A stretch of 64,000 bases of DNA, taken from Bacteroidota bacterium. Lineage in GTDB: Bacteria; Bacteroidota; Bacteroidia; AKYH767-A; 2013-40CM-41-45. The position numbers and the translations under genes were made by a program. How positions within the stretch are numbered: position 1 is the stretch's first letter; each line of letters begins with the position of its first letter. The stretch covers positions 868,001 through 932,000 of the forward strand of contig JADJON010000003.1 of assembly GCA_016713765.1 (NCBI GenBank), in the 5' to 3' direction. The notes under the pieces are model-generated. The model saw only the letters and a program-made list of their open reading frames with translations. It was not told the DNA's origin and searched no databases. Positions 8,503-17,454 of the stretch are shown piece after piece.

Positions 8503-9577
8503 CGGAAGTATTCCGGTATGGAAATCTCCGAGTTGAAGCGACTCAAGGAAATGGAGCAGGAGCTGGCCCAGTTTAAACGAATTGTGGCGGATCTGACCCT
8601 GCAGAACCGGGTATTAAAGGATGCGATCGAAAAAAAGCTCTGAGGCCTGCACAGAAGCGGGAGCTGGTGGATTATGCCAGGTCCAGATACAAGGATCTGA
8701 GTCTGCGGCAGGCCTGTCGCATCTTCAATATCAGCAGTTCGGTCTACTGCTATCATCCGCTCAAACGCGCGGATGATAGTGCGGTTTATGATCGCCTGGT
8801 CGGTATGGCAGAAAAGTGGCCTACCTGGGGGTTTTGGAAGCTGAACCACCGGCTAAGGCTGGAGGGTAGTAAACTGAATCATAAGCGTGTTTATCGGCTC
8901 TACAAGGAAGCCCGGTTACACCTGCGTCGCAGAACCCACAAACGTGTTCCGGCCCGTATCAAACAGCCCTTGCTTCAGCCATTGGTCCCTAATCTGAACT
9001 GGAGCATGGACTTCATGCGCGATACGCTCTGGATCGGAAAACCCTTCCGGACGTTCAACATCATCGATGACTTCAACCGGGAGGCCCTTAACATCACCAT
9101 ATCCAAAAGCATTACCAGTGAACGGGTCGTAAAGGAGCTGACAGAACTGACCCAGTGGCGGGGCCTGCCGTCTTCCATACGCGTGGACAACGGCCCGGAG
9201 TTCATTGCACAGGCGCTGAAGGAATGGTGCGAGCATCCTTCCAGGAATATCGAGCTGATCTTCATTGAAAAGGGAAAGCCGAGCCAGAACGGATACATTG
9301 AACGGTTGAACAAAACCTTCCGGGAAGATATCTTGGACTCCTACCAGTTCGAAGAAGTCTCTCAGGCTCAGGCGTTCGCCTATGAATGGATGTGGATGTA
9401 CAACAACGAAAGACCCCACGAGTCGCTCAACAATCTTCCGCCAACCCACTTCCTGTTGAAATATGGAAAACTCCATCCCCACCCACGGGGCTATACCGAG
9501 TTTCCCACATTTCAACAGGACATTAACACAGACAACTTTTTATATATTTGAGTGTAGCTGAAATAGGGAAGCCTTCA
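8503..9577 (+). mobile_element. 5'-truncated IS3-family (IS407-group-like) element
   Basis: This element contains the last ~45 codons of OrfA (from MEISELKRLKEMEQ, with a Leu-zipper-like region), a complete OrfB, and the right terminal repeat ending GGGAAGCCTTCA at 9577. The left end and the first half of orfA are missing, so it cannot transpose on its own. It differs by many substitutions from the intact copy at 9644-10897. Confidence 0.8.
8667..9551 (+). CDS. IS3-family transposase OrfB (DDE integrase core)
   Basis: About 294 residues with the rve/DDE core: first D in NWSMDFMRDT, second D in VDNGPEF, and E in NGYIERLNKTFRED. An HTH_21 region precedes it. The nominal start is GTG 8667, but in IS3 elements OrfB is normally made as an OrfAB fusion by -1 frameshifting on the A-run at the end of orfA, and that run (AAAAAAAGC) is present at about 8631. 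orfA is truncated here, so expression is doubtful. Confidence 0.85.
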   Translation: MDYARSRYKDLSLRQACRIFNISSSVYCYHPLKRADDSAVYDRLVGMAEKWPTWGFWKLNHRLRLEGSKLNHKRVYRLYKEARLHLRRRTHKRVPARIKQPLLQPLVPNLNWSMDFMRDTLWIGKPFRTFNIIDDFNREALNITISKSITSERVVKELTELTQWRGLPSSIRVDNGPEFIAQALKEWCEHPSRNIELIFIEKGKPSQNGYIERLNKTFREDILDSYQFEEVSQAQAFAYEWMWMYNNERPHESLNNLPPTHFLLKYGKLHPHPRGYTEFPTFQQDINTDNFLYI

Positions 9578-9583
9578 ACTTCA

Positions 9584-9642
9584 GTTATCCTTTAGCAATA
9601 GGGCCTCCATTACCACTACGACGCAGGTACGAACCGGCTGAA
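9584..9642 (+). repeat. Relic of spacer plus start of an Rhs arm between two IS copies
   Basis: TATCCTTTAGCAATAGG is followed by CCTCCATTACCACTACG and a stretch reading 'YDAGTNRLN' of the Rhs core, as at 6371-6420. The arm is cut after ~45 bp by the left end of the second IS3 element. The rest of this unit has been lost. Confidence 0.7.
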
Positions 9643-9669
9643 CTGAAGGCTTCCCCTTTTCAGCCACAC

Positions 9670-10542
9670 TCAAAGATATAAATTGATGTCGGTATTAGTG
9701 TCCTGTTGAAATGTGGGAAACTCGGTATAGCCTCGCGGGTGTGGATGGAGTTTTCCATATTTCAACAGGAACTGTGTTGGTGGTAGTTCGTTGAGTGATT
9801 CGTGCGGTCGTTCGTTGTTGTACATCCACATCCAGCGATGAGCGTACTGCTGTACCTGGGGGAGTTCTTCAAATTGATAAGCGTCCAGAATGTCCTCCCG
9901 GAAGGTCTTGTTCAGTCGTTCAATGTAGCCGTTTTGGCTGGGTTTGCCTTTTTGGATAAAGTTCAGCTCGATGTTGCGTGCAGGATCCTCGCACCAGTCC
10001 TTAAGTGCCTGCGCAATGAACTCAGGCCCGTTGTCGACGCGGATCGACACGGGTAGTCCCCGCCATTCTGCCAGTTGATTCAGTTCCTTCATCACGCGTT
10101 CGCTGGTGATGCTTTTTGCCACGGTTATGTTGAGCGCCTCGCGGTTAAAATCATCCATGATGTTAAAGGTGCGGAAGGGTTTACCGATCCACAGGGTATC
10201 CCGCATAAAATCCATGCTCCAGTTCAGGTTCGGCATCAGGGGTTGAAACAAGGGTTGTTTGACGCGCTCCGGGACACGCTTACGGGTCCTGCGCCTAAGA
10301 AGCAGGCGGGCCTCTTTGTATAGCCGGTAAACACGCTTGTGATTGATCGTACAGCCCTCCATCCGTAGACGACTGTTAAGCTTCCAATAGCCCCAGGTGG
10401 GCCATTTAGCTGCCATGTCAACCAACTGATCGTACACCGCTGCATCGGCCTCCTTCTTCCGGGGCTGGTAGCGGTAAACCGAAGTGCTGATCTGTAACAG
10501 GTCACAGGCCTGCCGCAGGCTTAGTTCCTTGTAGTTGGCCAA
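9670..10542 (-). CDS. IS3-family transposase OrfB
   Basis: A 290-residue integrase-type transposase with DDE residues in NWSMDFMRDT, VDNGPEF and NGYIERLNKTFRED, the IS3-family layout. It begins 35 bp downstream of the orfA stop and is probably produced as an OrfAB fusion by -1 frameshifting on the A7 run near 10583 (minus strand). It is intact, unlike its neighbour's element. Confidence 0.88.
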   Translation of the reverse strand: MANYKELSLRQACDLLQISTSVYRYQPRKKEADAAVYDQLVDMAAKWPTWGYWKLNSRLRMEGCTINHKRVYRLYKEARLLLRRRTRKRVPERVKQPLFQPLMPNLNWSMDFMRDTLWIGKPFRTFNIMDDFNREALNITVAKSITSERVMKELNQLAEWRGLPVSIRVDNGPEFIAQALKDWCEDPARNIELNFIQKGKPSQNGYIERLNKTFREDILDAYQFEELPQVQQYAHRWMWMYNNERPHESLNELPPTQFLLKYGKLHPHPRGYTEFPTFQQDTNTDINLYL

Positions 10543-10577
10543 GGCATAGCCTACCAGCTCTCGCCTTTGGGCAGGCC

Positions 10578-10844
10578 CTACAACTTTTTTTCGATCACAT
10601 CCTTTAGCACCCGGTTTTGAAGGGTCAGGTCGGCCACGATTCGTTTGAACTGCGCCAGTTCCTGTTCCATCTCCTTGAGCCGCTTAAGTTCGGAAACTTC
10701 CATCCCCGAGTACTTCCGCTGCCATTGATAGAACGTCGGCTGGCTGATACTGTGCTCCCGGCAGATATCCGCCACCTTAACGCCTTGTTCATACTGCGCC
10801 AGGATGGCCACAATCTGAACCTCTGTGAACTTTGATTTTCGCAT
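10578..10844 (-). CDS. IS3-family transposase OrfA
   Basis: An 88-residue HTH_Tnp_1 protein. It begins MRKSKFTEVQIVAILAQYEQ, contains the helix-turn-helix VADICREHSISQPTFYQW, and ends in a leucine-zipper coil (LKRLKEMEQELAQFKRIV). It is typical of IS407-group OrfA in length and sequence, binds the terminal repeats, and is the N-terminal half of the OrfAB transposase. Confidence 0.88.
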   Translation of the reverse strand: MRKSKFTEVQIVAILAQYEQGVKVADICREHSISQPTFYQWQRKYSGMEVSELKRLKEMEQELAQFKRIVADLTLQNRVLKDVIEKKL

Positions 10845-10899
10845 ACGCTTTACGAATTTGGTAGTTTAGAGCGTAGCTGTTTTTGGGGAAGCCTTCAAG

Positions 10900-11020
10900 C
10901 AAATCTTCATTATTTGTGATGGATATCGATTTGCTTGAAAGACTATATGAAATAATAAAGCTGCCAATGATTAAACAAACTGAATTCTCTATCGTGATGG
11001 ATGCCTACCTTCGGGATTAA
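10900..11020 (+). pseudogene. XRE-family regulator tail remnant
   Basis: An open stretch from ATG 10919 encodes MDIDLLERLYEIIKL and ends VMDAYLRD-stop, the characteristic C-terminus of the Bacteroidota XRE family whose remnant is also seen at 3686-3918. Its DNA is about 85-90% identical by eye to 27433-27560. The upstream part is cut by the IS3 end at 10897. It is not a functional gene. Confidence 0.65.
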
Positions 11021-11067
11021 AGAACCAGTTTTGCGTATAAAAAGTAAAAAGTTAGGGTTTGACTAAT

Positions 11068-11820
11068 TCAATATTTTGGAAGTTTCCGTGTATAGGAACT
11101 TTTTCCATCTTTAGCCACTTTAATCACTAACGTATCGCTCAACGTAGTTGATGTAAGGGTATCTTGAATCCGGGCGATGTGCAAGATGTACAGGTCGTTT
11201 TCAGGATTTTGCTGCCGGCTGTAATTTACCCGGTTGAACTCATCGGGGTTGTAGGTTTTTTCGTTTTTTGCATGCGCCTGTAATAAATCCCAATCGCTTA
11301 CTGTTACCTCCGTTTTACAGTTGGGGGGATCGGATACAAGTAATTCTACGCTAAACTCTTTTCCTAATGGATATTCCTTTTCCTGTACCCAACTGTAAAT
11401 AAGGTCTCCATCGTATTTTTCAGGCTTCCCAAAACTGTCGTATTGAATGATATACATTAATTCTTCATGGTAATTGTTCGCTCTGTAATATTCCAAAGTG
11501 CCATCAGAGCGGTATGTGATTCCGTTCCTGTATTTATTATTGATATAAGTCGACAAGCCATAAATGTTTCCATTTTCATGATATTCATAGCGTTTTCCAT
11601 GGAACTTGTTGTGGGTTATTTGTGCAGAATCTTTCAATATACCACTGGGATAAAAATAGCGGTATGTTCCGTGCTCAATACTGTCATTAATATATTCCTG
11701 TTCTTTCATCAACTTACCGTTTTCATAATGCCACTGGCGTATACTAATGGGTGATTTATCCACATGCTTACAACCGAATAAAACAACATAAGCCATTATA
11801 CATAACCAACACTTGTACAT
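11068..11820 (-). CDS. YwqK/MORN_2-repeat lipoprotein, probable immunity gene of cassette C4
   Basis: A 250-residue protein with a lipobox signal (YVVLFGC) and MORN_2-type repeats (YENGKLMKEQEYINDSI, YPSGILKDSAQI, HENGNIYGLSTYINNK, RSDGTLEYY). These are the repeats of 'YwqK-family antitoxin' proteins that often accompany polymorphic toxins. It is on the same strand as toxin C4 and downstream of it, but an IS30 element lies between them. Removing the IS30 would place it directly behind C4, so it is probably the C4 immunity protein. The C-terminal ~80 residues are of unknown type. Confidence 0.7.
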   Translation of the reverse strand: MYKCWLCIMAYVVLFGCKHVDKSPISIRQWHYENGKLMKEQEYINDSIEHGTYRYFYPSGILKDSAQITHNKFHGKRYEYHENGNIYGLSTYINNKYRNGITYRSDGTLEYYRANNYHEELMYIIQYDSFGKPEKYDGDLIYSWVQEKEYPLGKEFSVELLVSDPPNCKTEVTVSDWDLLQAHAKNEKTYNPDEFNRVNYSRQQNPENDLYILHIARIQDTLTSTTLSDTLVIKVAKDGKSSYTRKLPKY

Positions 11821-11843
11821 GCTTACTTATCTTTTCTTACTTT

Positions 11844-12917
11844 CAAGTTCCTAACGCAACATAAAAATAAACATATGTTGCATCATGGGCAATTACAAAC
11901 GAATTGATTTTCAGGAGCGAATCCGGATTGAGACGCTCCTGAGCCAGGGATTTACCTGTACGGCGATAGCTGAAACCTTGGGCCGCCATACCAGCGCCAT
12001 AACGCGTGAGCTGGATCGGTTAAAGGGGTACTATTCTGCGGTAGAAGCTCAACTGGTGGCTAATGAAAGGCGCATAACCCAGCGGAGAACAAGGAAGCTG
12101 GATGCCAATCCCGAGTTACTTGATGCTGTGCGCCGGTTACTGAAAAAGCGATACTCTCCCGAACAAATTTCCAGACATTTGAGGAAAGAGTTCGCAGACG
12201 AATCAGGTATGCAGATTTCGCACGAAACGATCTATACGTTCATCTATATGATGCCTCGTGGAGACTTACGCAAGCAGCTAGTGGAGAGTCTGCGGCATAA
12301 GAAGCGGAAGCGCAGTAAGCGTGGCTTGACTATTGAGCGCAGAGGGAAGATCCCGGATATGGTAAGCATCGATCAGCGCCCTGACTACATTCTTCGCCGT
12401 TCCGTTCCCGGTCATTGGGAAGGGGACCTGATTATGGGAAAGCGGCATCAATCGGCTATCGGCTCCATTGTAGAGCGAAAAACCAGGGCGGTAATTCTGG
12501 TGAAACTGAAAGCGAAGGATGCAGAAAGTGTCCGAAAGGCCTTCGAGAAAGAGTTCAAGTCTGTACCAGCCCAATTGAAGAAAAGTCTGACGTATGACCA
12601 GGGCCATGAGATGGCTGAGCATAAGCTCTTCGCCAAGAATACACGGATGAAAGTTTTCTTCTGTCACCCTGGATCACCATGGGAGCGAGGGTCTAACGAG
12701 AACATGAATATGCTGATCCGCGACTTCTTTCCAAAAGGCACCGACTTCAATTTAATTACTCGAAAGAAACTCAAGCAAGTGCAGTATCTCTTAAATGAAC
12801 GACCTCGGAAGACGCTCAATTGGAAGTCGCCCTTCGAGGTCTTCGAAGAGGAAATCATGAAAAAATGCATTTAACGGTAATGTTGTACTTTTAACTAAAT
12901 GTTGCGCTACAACCTTG
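11844..12917 (+). mobile_element. IS30-family insertion sequence
   Basis: About 1,074 bp. The ends are imperfect inverted repeats: CAAGTTCCTAACGCAACATA at 11844 and, on the minus strand from 12917, CAAGGTTGTAGCGCAACATT. One intact transposase gene fills it. It has inserted into the 3' end of toxin C4; the last six codons of the present C4 ORF come from the IS end. Confidence 0.85.
11885..12874 (+). CDS. IS30-family transposase
   Basis: A 329-residue protein. The N-terminal HTH_38 domain (LLSQGFTCTAIAETLGRHTS) is followed by the IS30 linker (YSPEQISRHL) and a DDE catalytic core: D in GHWEGDLIMG, D in LTYDQGHEMAEH, and E in SPWERGSNENMN. Length and motifs are standard for the family and the frame is intact, so it may be active. 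Confidence 0.92.
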   Translation: MGNYKRIDFQERIRIETLLSQGFTCTAIAETLGRHTSAITRELDRLKGYYSAVEAQLVANERRITQRRTRKLDANPELLDAVRRLLKKRYSPEQISRHLRKEFADESGMQISHETIYTFIYMMPRGDLRKQLVESLRHKKRKRSKRGLTIERRGKIPDMVSIDQRPDYILRRSVPGHWEGDLIMGKRHQSAIGSIVERKTRAVILVKLKAKDAESVRKAFEKEFKSVPAQLKKSLTYDQGHEMAEHKLFAKNTRMKVFFCHPGSPWERGSNENMNMLIRDFFPKGTDFNLITRKKLKQVQYLLNERPRKTLNWKSPFEVFEEEIMKKCI

Positions 12918-14349
12918 AATGTACCTTTGGAAATGATAAAAACGGACCGCTTTCCCTACCAAGACTTTCGTTATGTCCTGCAGTATCATATGCAGGGAAG
13001 TCACTATTACAGGTAGGACAAGTATAAGTCACTCCAGAAGTTGATTGACTTGCACCCTTCTGATTTTTGTTGTATTCCACCACTTCCTTTGTTTTATCCA
13101 TTAGCTCAGCCAACTTGGTTCCTGAAAATTCAGATTCTATTGTATTTTCCACTTTGGAAGAGATGGAAGTATTTACCAAGCCCATATATTCACTAAACTC
13201 GCCAAAGTCAAATGAACCCCACACTTTCCCTTTTGTTTTTGTTCCTGGAGAATCTTTACTAGAACTGGCAGAACCATAAATCAACAATCCTCCAAAATCC
13301 GTTAAATCATTATACTCTTCTAACCAGCTGTCCGGTTTTGTATCTCCCGCTTCATCGCCTCCGAACCAAACATTGTCTGAATCTTTGTACTTATCATATA
13401 GGATGGTGGATGCTGAGCTTTGTGTTACTTTTCCGTCTGCTCCAACTGTTCTTAGCGTAGTGGTTGCATAATCATAGTAGTCATTCTCATAGTGCCATGC
13501 ATTGCTTGGGCCTCTCATGTGCTTTACACCATCGGTCATTACACGATTGGCTTTCATGGTTTCAATTTTTGTTTCTCCTGTTTTCTGATTTTTAGTAATA
13601 ATTGTAATGTACTCAGTCTCCCCTTCTGGGTCAGTGAATAGAATAGGATTACACAAAAAGGCTTTATAAGTTGACCATCCTGGTTGTAGTTTAAACAAAG
13701 GGTCTGGAGTCCACCATCTGATTAATCTTGGGTCGTATGGTCGTGCTTCCGTTGTGTAAATGTCTTCGTTCCCATTTACTTCATCATCCTTTTCATATCC
13801 GAAAGCACCGTATTTGTAACTATTGCTTGTGTAATTCCTTCCAGGCATCCCCATCCCGAAGGGATAATAATCAGTCGCAGAAACCATGGAAGCATTAAAA
13901 TAATCCCACAATCCATCACTGGTCGTATCGCTCGGAACCGGCTTGTCACTGATGACTGTCATGACGTTACCGAGGTGATTGCTCAGCTCATAGCGTTTAT
14001 TTCCCACAGGACTCAGGTAGACAGATGGAGCCGTCGCGGTGGTGCAGGTTGCACATACTAGCGTATCAGCAGTCGTAAGCATACCCAACCGGTTGCTTCC
14101 ATAGAGATTGAACTCATTCACCACCAGTGTATCCCCGCCCAAGAGATTATATATCGCCAACGGATTTCCCTGCGCGTCCCGCACGTAATGCGTTGCACTC
14201 TGGCGGATAACCGATCCGCTGCCGTCCAGGTGGTACAGCCGTTTCTCGATCCGGTTGCCCATCGGGTCGTAGCGGAACTTCATGGCGATTGATTTGTTCG
14301 TGTTCTTCAACGAATCCAGCTTGCCGTAATTGTTCCAATACATCGTCAA
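12907..14349 (-). CDS. Rhs cassette C4: Rhs core fragment with toxin truncated by IS30
   Basis: A 480-residue ORF starting at TTG/ATG near the TMYWNNYG codons; homologous arm DNA continues out to about 14488. Residues ~1-165 are Rhs core ('DTLVVNEFNLYGSNR' allele) to DYYPFGMGMPGR. The Rhs tail follows (GYEKDDEVNGN, DPRLIRWWTPDPL, DPEGETEY), then a unique domain. Near its end is a CPTC pair followed by HNESLGRESGPF, possibly metal-binding. The final residues KVHSRL and the stop come from the IS30 end, so the native C-terminus is lost. The probable immunity gene lies beyond the IS30. The toxin family is not recognised. Confidence 0.7.
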   Translation of the reverse strand: MTMYWNNYGKLDSLKNTNKSIAMKFRYDPMGNRIEKRLYHLDGSGSVIRQSATHYVRDAQGNPLAIYNLLGGDTLVVNEFNLYGSNRLGMLTTADTLVCATCTTATAPSVYLSPVGNKRYELSNHLGNVMTVISDKPVPSDTTSDGLWDYFNASMVSATDYYPFGMGMPGRNYTSNSYKYGAFGYEKDDEVNGNEDIYTTEARPYDPRLIRWWTPDPLFKLQPGWSTYKAFLCNPILFTDPEGETEYITIITKNQKTGETKIETMKANRVMTDGVKHMRGPSNAWHYENDYYDYATTTLRTVGADGKVTQSSASTILYDKYKDSDNVWFGGDEAGDTKPDSWLEEYNDLTDFGGLLIYGSASSSKDSPGTKTKGKVWGSFDFGEFSEYMGLVNTSISSKVENTIESEFSGTKLAELMDKTKEVVEYNKNQKGASQSTSGVTYTCPTCNSDFPAYDTAGHNESLGRESGPFLSFPKVHSRL

Positions 14350-14488
14350 ACCCTCCGTGACATCCCCGGTCAGATTGCCGTTGCCATCGTAAGTATAGTT
14401 ATTCGGCGATTGAGAATCAAGGTCTTCGGCATAATTGGCCGAATTTACCCCGTCTGTGACGTGGTTCAGCCGGTTGGTGCCTGCCTGC

Positions 14489-14663
14489 TAGTGAAAAGGG
14501 AATCTGCCCGAGACTCTTTGGGAAAACCAATAAATCACTTTACAACATCATTGGCTCACTCATTACCAAAAAACGGTTAAAAGATAATTTACAAAACCTT
14601 CTTAAGGGATAAAACCACGCCGGCCAAGCTGCAAGTCTAGGCGGTGTGATTTTTGTTCAAGTT
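14489..14663. other. Gap between C4 arm and the C5 immunity gene
   Basis: The Rhs homology ends abruptly at about 14488. A 39-codon open stretch on the plus strand (14493-14612) includes LFGKTNKSLYNIIGSLITKK and ends with a stop. It looks like the tail of a lost gene, not a whole one, and I cannot name it. A weak GC-rich hairpin follows at 14613-14655. Confidence 0.35.
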
Positions 14664-15236
14664 TTATTTCTCTGACAAAATACTTCTAAATTTATCAATA
14701 TCTGTAAACACGATCGAGTCTTCTGCTGCGTAAAATTCTATACGCTTACCTTGTAAATTTATTTTATGATCTTCACCTGCTATTCGCTTATAGTTATACA
14801 TTGGTTCGTTTGCAGCCATAAGGCGAAAATAGCAGGTGTCATCCAAGCCGTTATAACAACCAAATTCCAATTGAGCTTCTGAACCTTTGTAATTTTTAAA
14901 ATTGTTTTTTGCTACATGGTCCATTCTTTGATAGCAATATGTGCGTCCAATTTCACAAGGAGCAATCCAATTATTCGCTATAAATAAATCCATACCCGCA
15001 TTAGATTTTTCAACTTGCCAACTATCACTATTGATATAAGCAACCGTATCATAAGCAAGTATGTGGACATAAGACATGTTTTCAAATAGCCATAAAAACT
15101 CCTGATCACTTGTTTCAGTTCGACTACAGATATAGAAGCCCTCAAGCCCATTACTATCATCACATTCGCAGGAATTACACCCTGAAAATAAACGTGAAAA
15201 TATAAATAACAATCCTATTAAACTAAGCTGTCTCAT
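14664..15236 (-). CDS. Putative immunity lipoprotein of cassette C5
   Basis: A 190-residue protein with a signal sequence and lipobox (SRLFSGC) followed by a Cys-rich start (NSCECDD). No family recognised. Its ATG overlaps the stop codon of toxin C5 by 4 bp, an arrangement that couples translation, so it is the obvious immunity candidate. Envelope location is predicted from the lipobox. Confidence 0.65.
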   Translation of the reverse strand: MRQLSLIGLLFIFSRLFSGCNSCECDDSNGLEGFYICSRTETSDQEFLWLFENMSYVHILAYDTVAYINSDSWQVEKSNAGMDLFIANNWIAPCEIGRTYCYQRMDHVAKNNFKNYKGSEAQLEFGCYNGLDDTCYFRLMAANEPMYNYKRIAGEDHKINLQGKRIEFYAAEDSIVFTDIDKFRSILSEK

Positions 15237-16672
15237 TTTATTCTTAATGAACTAATGTCAAACAAGCCTAAATCTATTTTCATCTCGACAGTGCTTAAAG
15301 GCCCTGTTTTAGGCGGATTATCATAAGCCCATTTTGAATGCAGCAACAAAGAACCCATTGACATATCATTCACCAAATGAATGCGAATAATATTTTCATC
15401 GCTTGTAGGTGTAATTATTGCTGTATACCCTCCAACTGAAAGTCGGGCTAAGTTACCGTTTGTTAGGAAATCCAAATGGGCTTCTATTGAAGTCGGCAAT
15501 GTTTCCCAAAACATTTTCATACTTGACGTATTGGGACTAAAACCATAAGATGTCTTTGTTCTGTCCTTATCATTCAAATAATTGTCTAAAGCATTTCTTA
15601 CACCTGGTGAGTTTTTCATCATATATGAAAAACCTGAACTTGGTTCAAAGTATTTTTTGTTATCGCTTGTTCCTAAGAAAAAGGTTGTAATTTGTCTTTC
15701 TGCGGAAAGTGTTCCTGCAATACGTTTGAAAGGATTTTCAAATAATGGGTCGCTCCAAAGATTACTTATATCTTGCACTTCTGCACTGCCTTTTCCAAAA
15801 TAATTCTGCTTGAAGTAGTGGGCCCAATCCCCATCCTTACCTCCAGCAAAACCATATTCATCCCCACTTTTGTATACATTTCCCACATTATATCCAGCAG
15901 CTTTTGCTTCACTTCTCATTTGTCTTGCCTCTCTTTTTGCACCATAAATCCCTAATGGGTCTGAGAATAAAATAGGATTATTGTTGTTTACGGAATAATG
16001 GGATTGATATGGATAACCAGCAGGGTCTAAGTTCCACCTTCTTCCGGTTCTTGGGTCATACTCCCAATATGGTGCAGCGTAGTGATTTCCGCTTCCTGAT
16101 ACTACGTCCACTTTTTCTTGGGTGTTGAACCCGAACCGATAATCTGCGTTAGAAAATGACCTTCCGGGTTGCCCCATCCCGAAGGGATAATAATCAGTCG
16201 CAGAAACCATGGAAGCATTAAAATAATTCCACAATCCATCACTGGTCGTATCGATCGGAACCGGCTTGTCACTGATGATTGTCATGACGTTTCCGAGGTG
16301 ATTGCTCAGCTCATAGCGTTTATTTCCCACATGACTCAGGTAGACAGATGGAGCCGTCGCGGTGGTGCAGGTTGCACATACCAGCGTATCCGATGTGGTA
16401 AGCATGCCCAGGCGATTAGTGCCGTATAAATTAAACTCGCTAAGGACGATGGTACCCCCACCCAACAGGTCATATACCGCCAACGGATTCCCCTGAGCGT
16501 CCCGTACATAGTGCGTGGCACTCTGACGAATAACCGATCCGCTGCCGTCCAGGTGGTACAATCGTTTCTCGATCCGGTTGCCCATCGGGTCGTAGCGGAA
16601 CTTCATGGCGATTGATTTGTTCGTGTTCTTCAACGAATCCAGCTTGCCGTAATTGTTCCAATACATCGTCAA
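15233..16672 (-). CDS. Rhs cassette C5: Rhs core fragment with unknown beta-rich toxin
   Basis: A 479-residue ORF; the arm DNA extends to about 16755. The Rhs core (GTIVLSEFNLYGTNR allele, ending DYYPFGMGQPGR) is followed by the tail FNTQEKVDVVSG, DPRTGRRWNLDPAGY, DPLGIYG. A linker of the YGAKREARQMRSEAKAAGYN type, common before Bacteroidota toxin domains, comes next, then ~200 unique residues. The last ~70 residues (IIRIHLVNDMSMGSLLLHSK) resemble the end of toxin C7 in pattern, suggesting a shared fold. Activity unknown. The core carries LWNYF where other copies have LWDYF. Confidence 0.7.
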   Translation of the reverse strand: MTMYWNNYGKLDSLKNTNKSIAMKFRYDPMGNRIEKRLYHLDGSGSVIRQSATHYVRDAQGNPLAVYDLLGGGTIVLSEFNLYGTNRLGMLTTSDTLVCATCTTATAPSVYLSHVGNKRYELSNHLGNVMTIISDKPVPIDTTSDGLWNYFNASMVSATDYYPFGMGQPGRSFSNADYRFGFNTQEKVDVVSGSGNHYAAPYWEYDPRTGRRWNLDPAGYPYQSHYSVNNNNPILFSDPLGIYGAKREARQMRSEAKAAGYNVGNVYKSGDEYGFAGGKDGDWAHYFKQNYFGKGSAEVQDISNLWSDPLFENPFKRIAGTLSAERQITTFFLGTSDNKKYFEPSSGFSYMMKNSPGVRNALDNYLNDKDRTKTSYGFSPNTSSMKMFWETLPTSIEAHLDFLTNGNLARLSVGGYTAIITPTSDENIIRIHLVNDMSMGSLLLHSKWAYDNPPKTGPLSTVEMKIDLGLFDISSLRIK

Positions 16673-16917
16673 ACCCTCCGAGACATCCCCGATCAGGTTG
16701 CCGTTGCCATCGTAAGTATAGTTATTCGGCGATTGAGAATCAAGGTCTTCTTGATAACTGCCCCCCCTCTCTCTTCCAGCATGTAATTTAGTCTTCTGCT
16801 ACTGGCATTGTAACGGTAGTGCCTTTCGGATTATGATATGGGTTACATCTTCACTTAAGATACTAGTATCCATATAGAGTTATTTCCATCATCATGTCAC
16901 TTTGAAGTAAAAGATAT

Positions 16918-17454
16918 TTAGTTAGGTTCAATTTTAAAACTCTTTACAATTTCTTTGATTAGATTGTTGTACCTATTTAGTTCCGCATATTCAATAACAA
17001 ATGTAAGTAGATATGTCTTAGGATGGCCTGTTTCTACGAAGTAGAATGCTAACACACTTGCAACTTTAGTATGTTTTACATTATAAGATACAACTACAAT
17101 TTCAGTGTTTTCATTCTTACAATCTACTATATCTCCAATCTCAGTTGATGTTAACTCTGTTACATCTGTGAAACTATTTCCTAAATCTTGAAGATTTAAT
17201 ATTATCATGGAATCTCTTGAATAGTTTGCCTCTAATTCAACAAGTGTAAATCCGGGTCCTATTTTATTTATTTGACTTGTGTCAATCGCGTATATGATCG
17301 GATCAACAGAAGATATATGTTTCCAGTTATTGGGTGTCAGAATACTTACACCAGCAGTATAATTCGAGACTTTAACTAACTGATATGAGTCATTTACAAT
17401 GTTTAGATTGCAACTCAGGATTAGCAAAATAGTAAAAGAATATATTAGTTTCAT
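16918..17454 (-). CDS. Lipoprotein in the C6 unit (second downstream gene)
   Basis: A 178-residue protein with a lipobox-type signal (TILLILSC). The mature part (VSILTPNNWKHISS, FTLVELEANYSRD) has a PsbP/DUF1795-like look: a small lipoprotein domain beginning with a 'P-x-x-W' motif. This is tentative. Its start overlaps the stop of the preceding 2-TM gene by 1 bp, so the two are coupled. Either gene, or both, may protect against toxin C6. Confidence 0.6.
   Translation of the reverse strand: MKLIYSFTILLILSCNLNIVNDSYQLVKVSNYTAGVSILTPNNWKHISSVDPIIYAIDTSQINKIGPGFTLVELEANYSRDSMIILNLQDLGNSFTDVTELTSTEIGDIVDCKNENTEIVVVSYNVKHTKVASVLAFYFVETGHPKTYLLTFVIEYAELNRYNNLIKEIVKSFKIEPN

Larger units (their letters stand above)
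9644..10897 (-). mobile_element. Complete IS3-family (IS407-group-like) insertion sequence
   Basis: Bounded by 28-29-bp imperfect terminal inverted repeats: TGAAGGCTTCCCCTTTTCAG at 9644 and, on the minus strand, TGAAGGCTTCCCCAAAAACA ending at 10897. It carries orfA and orfB in the usual order on the minus strand, separated by an A7 slippery run. Both genes look intact. Flanking target duplications are not visible because both flanks are rearranged. Ends of related copies occur at 21191-21287 and 58053-58102. Confidence 0.85.
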
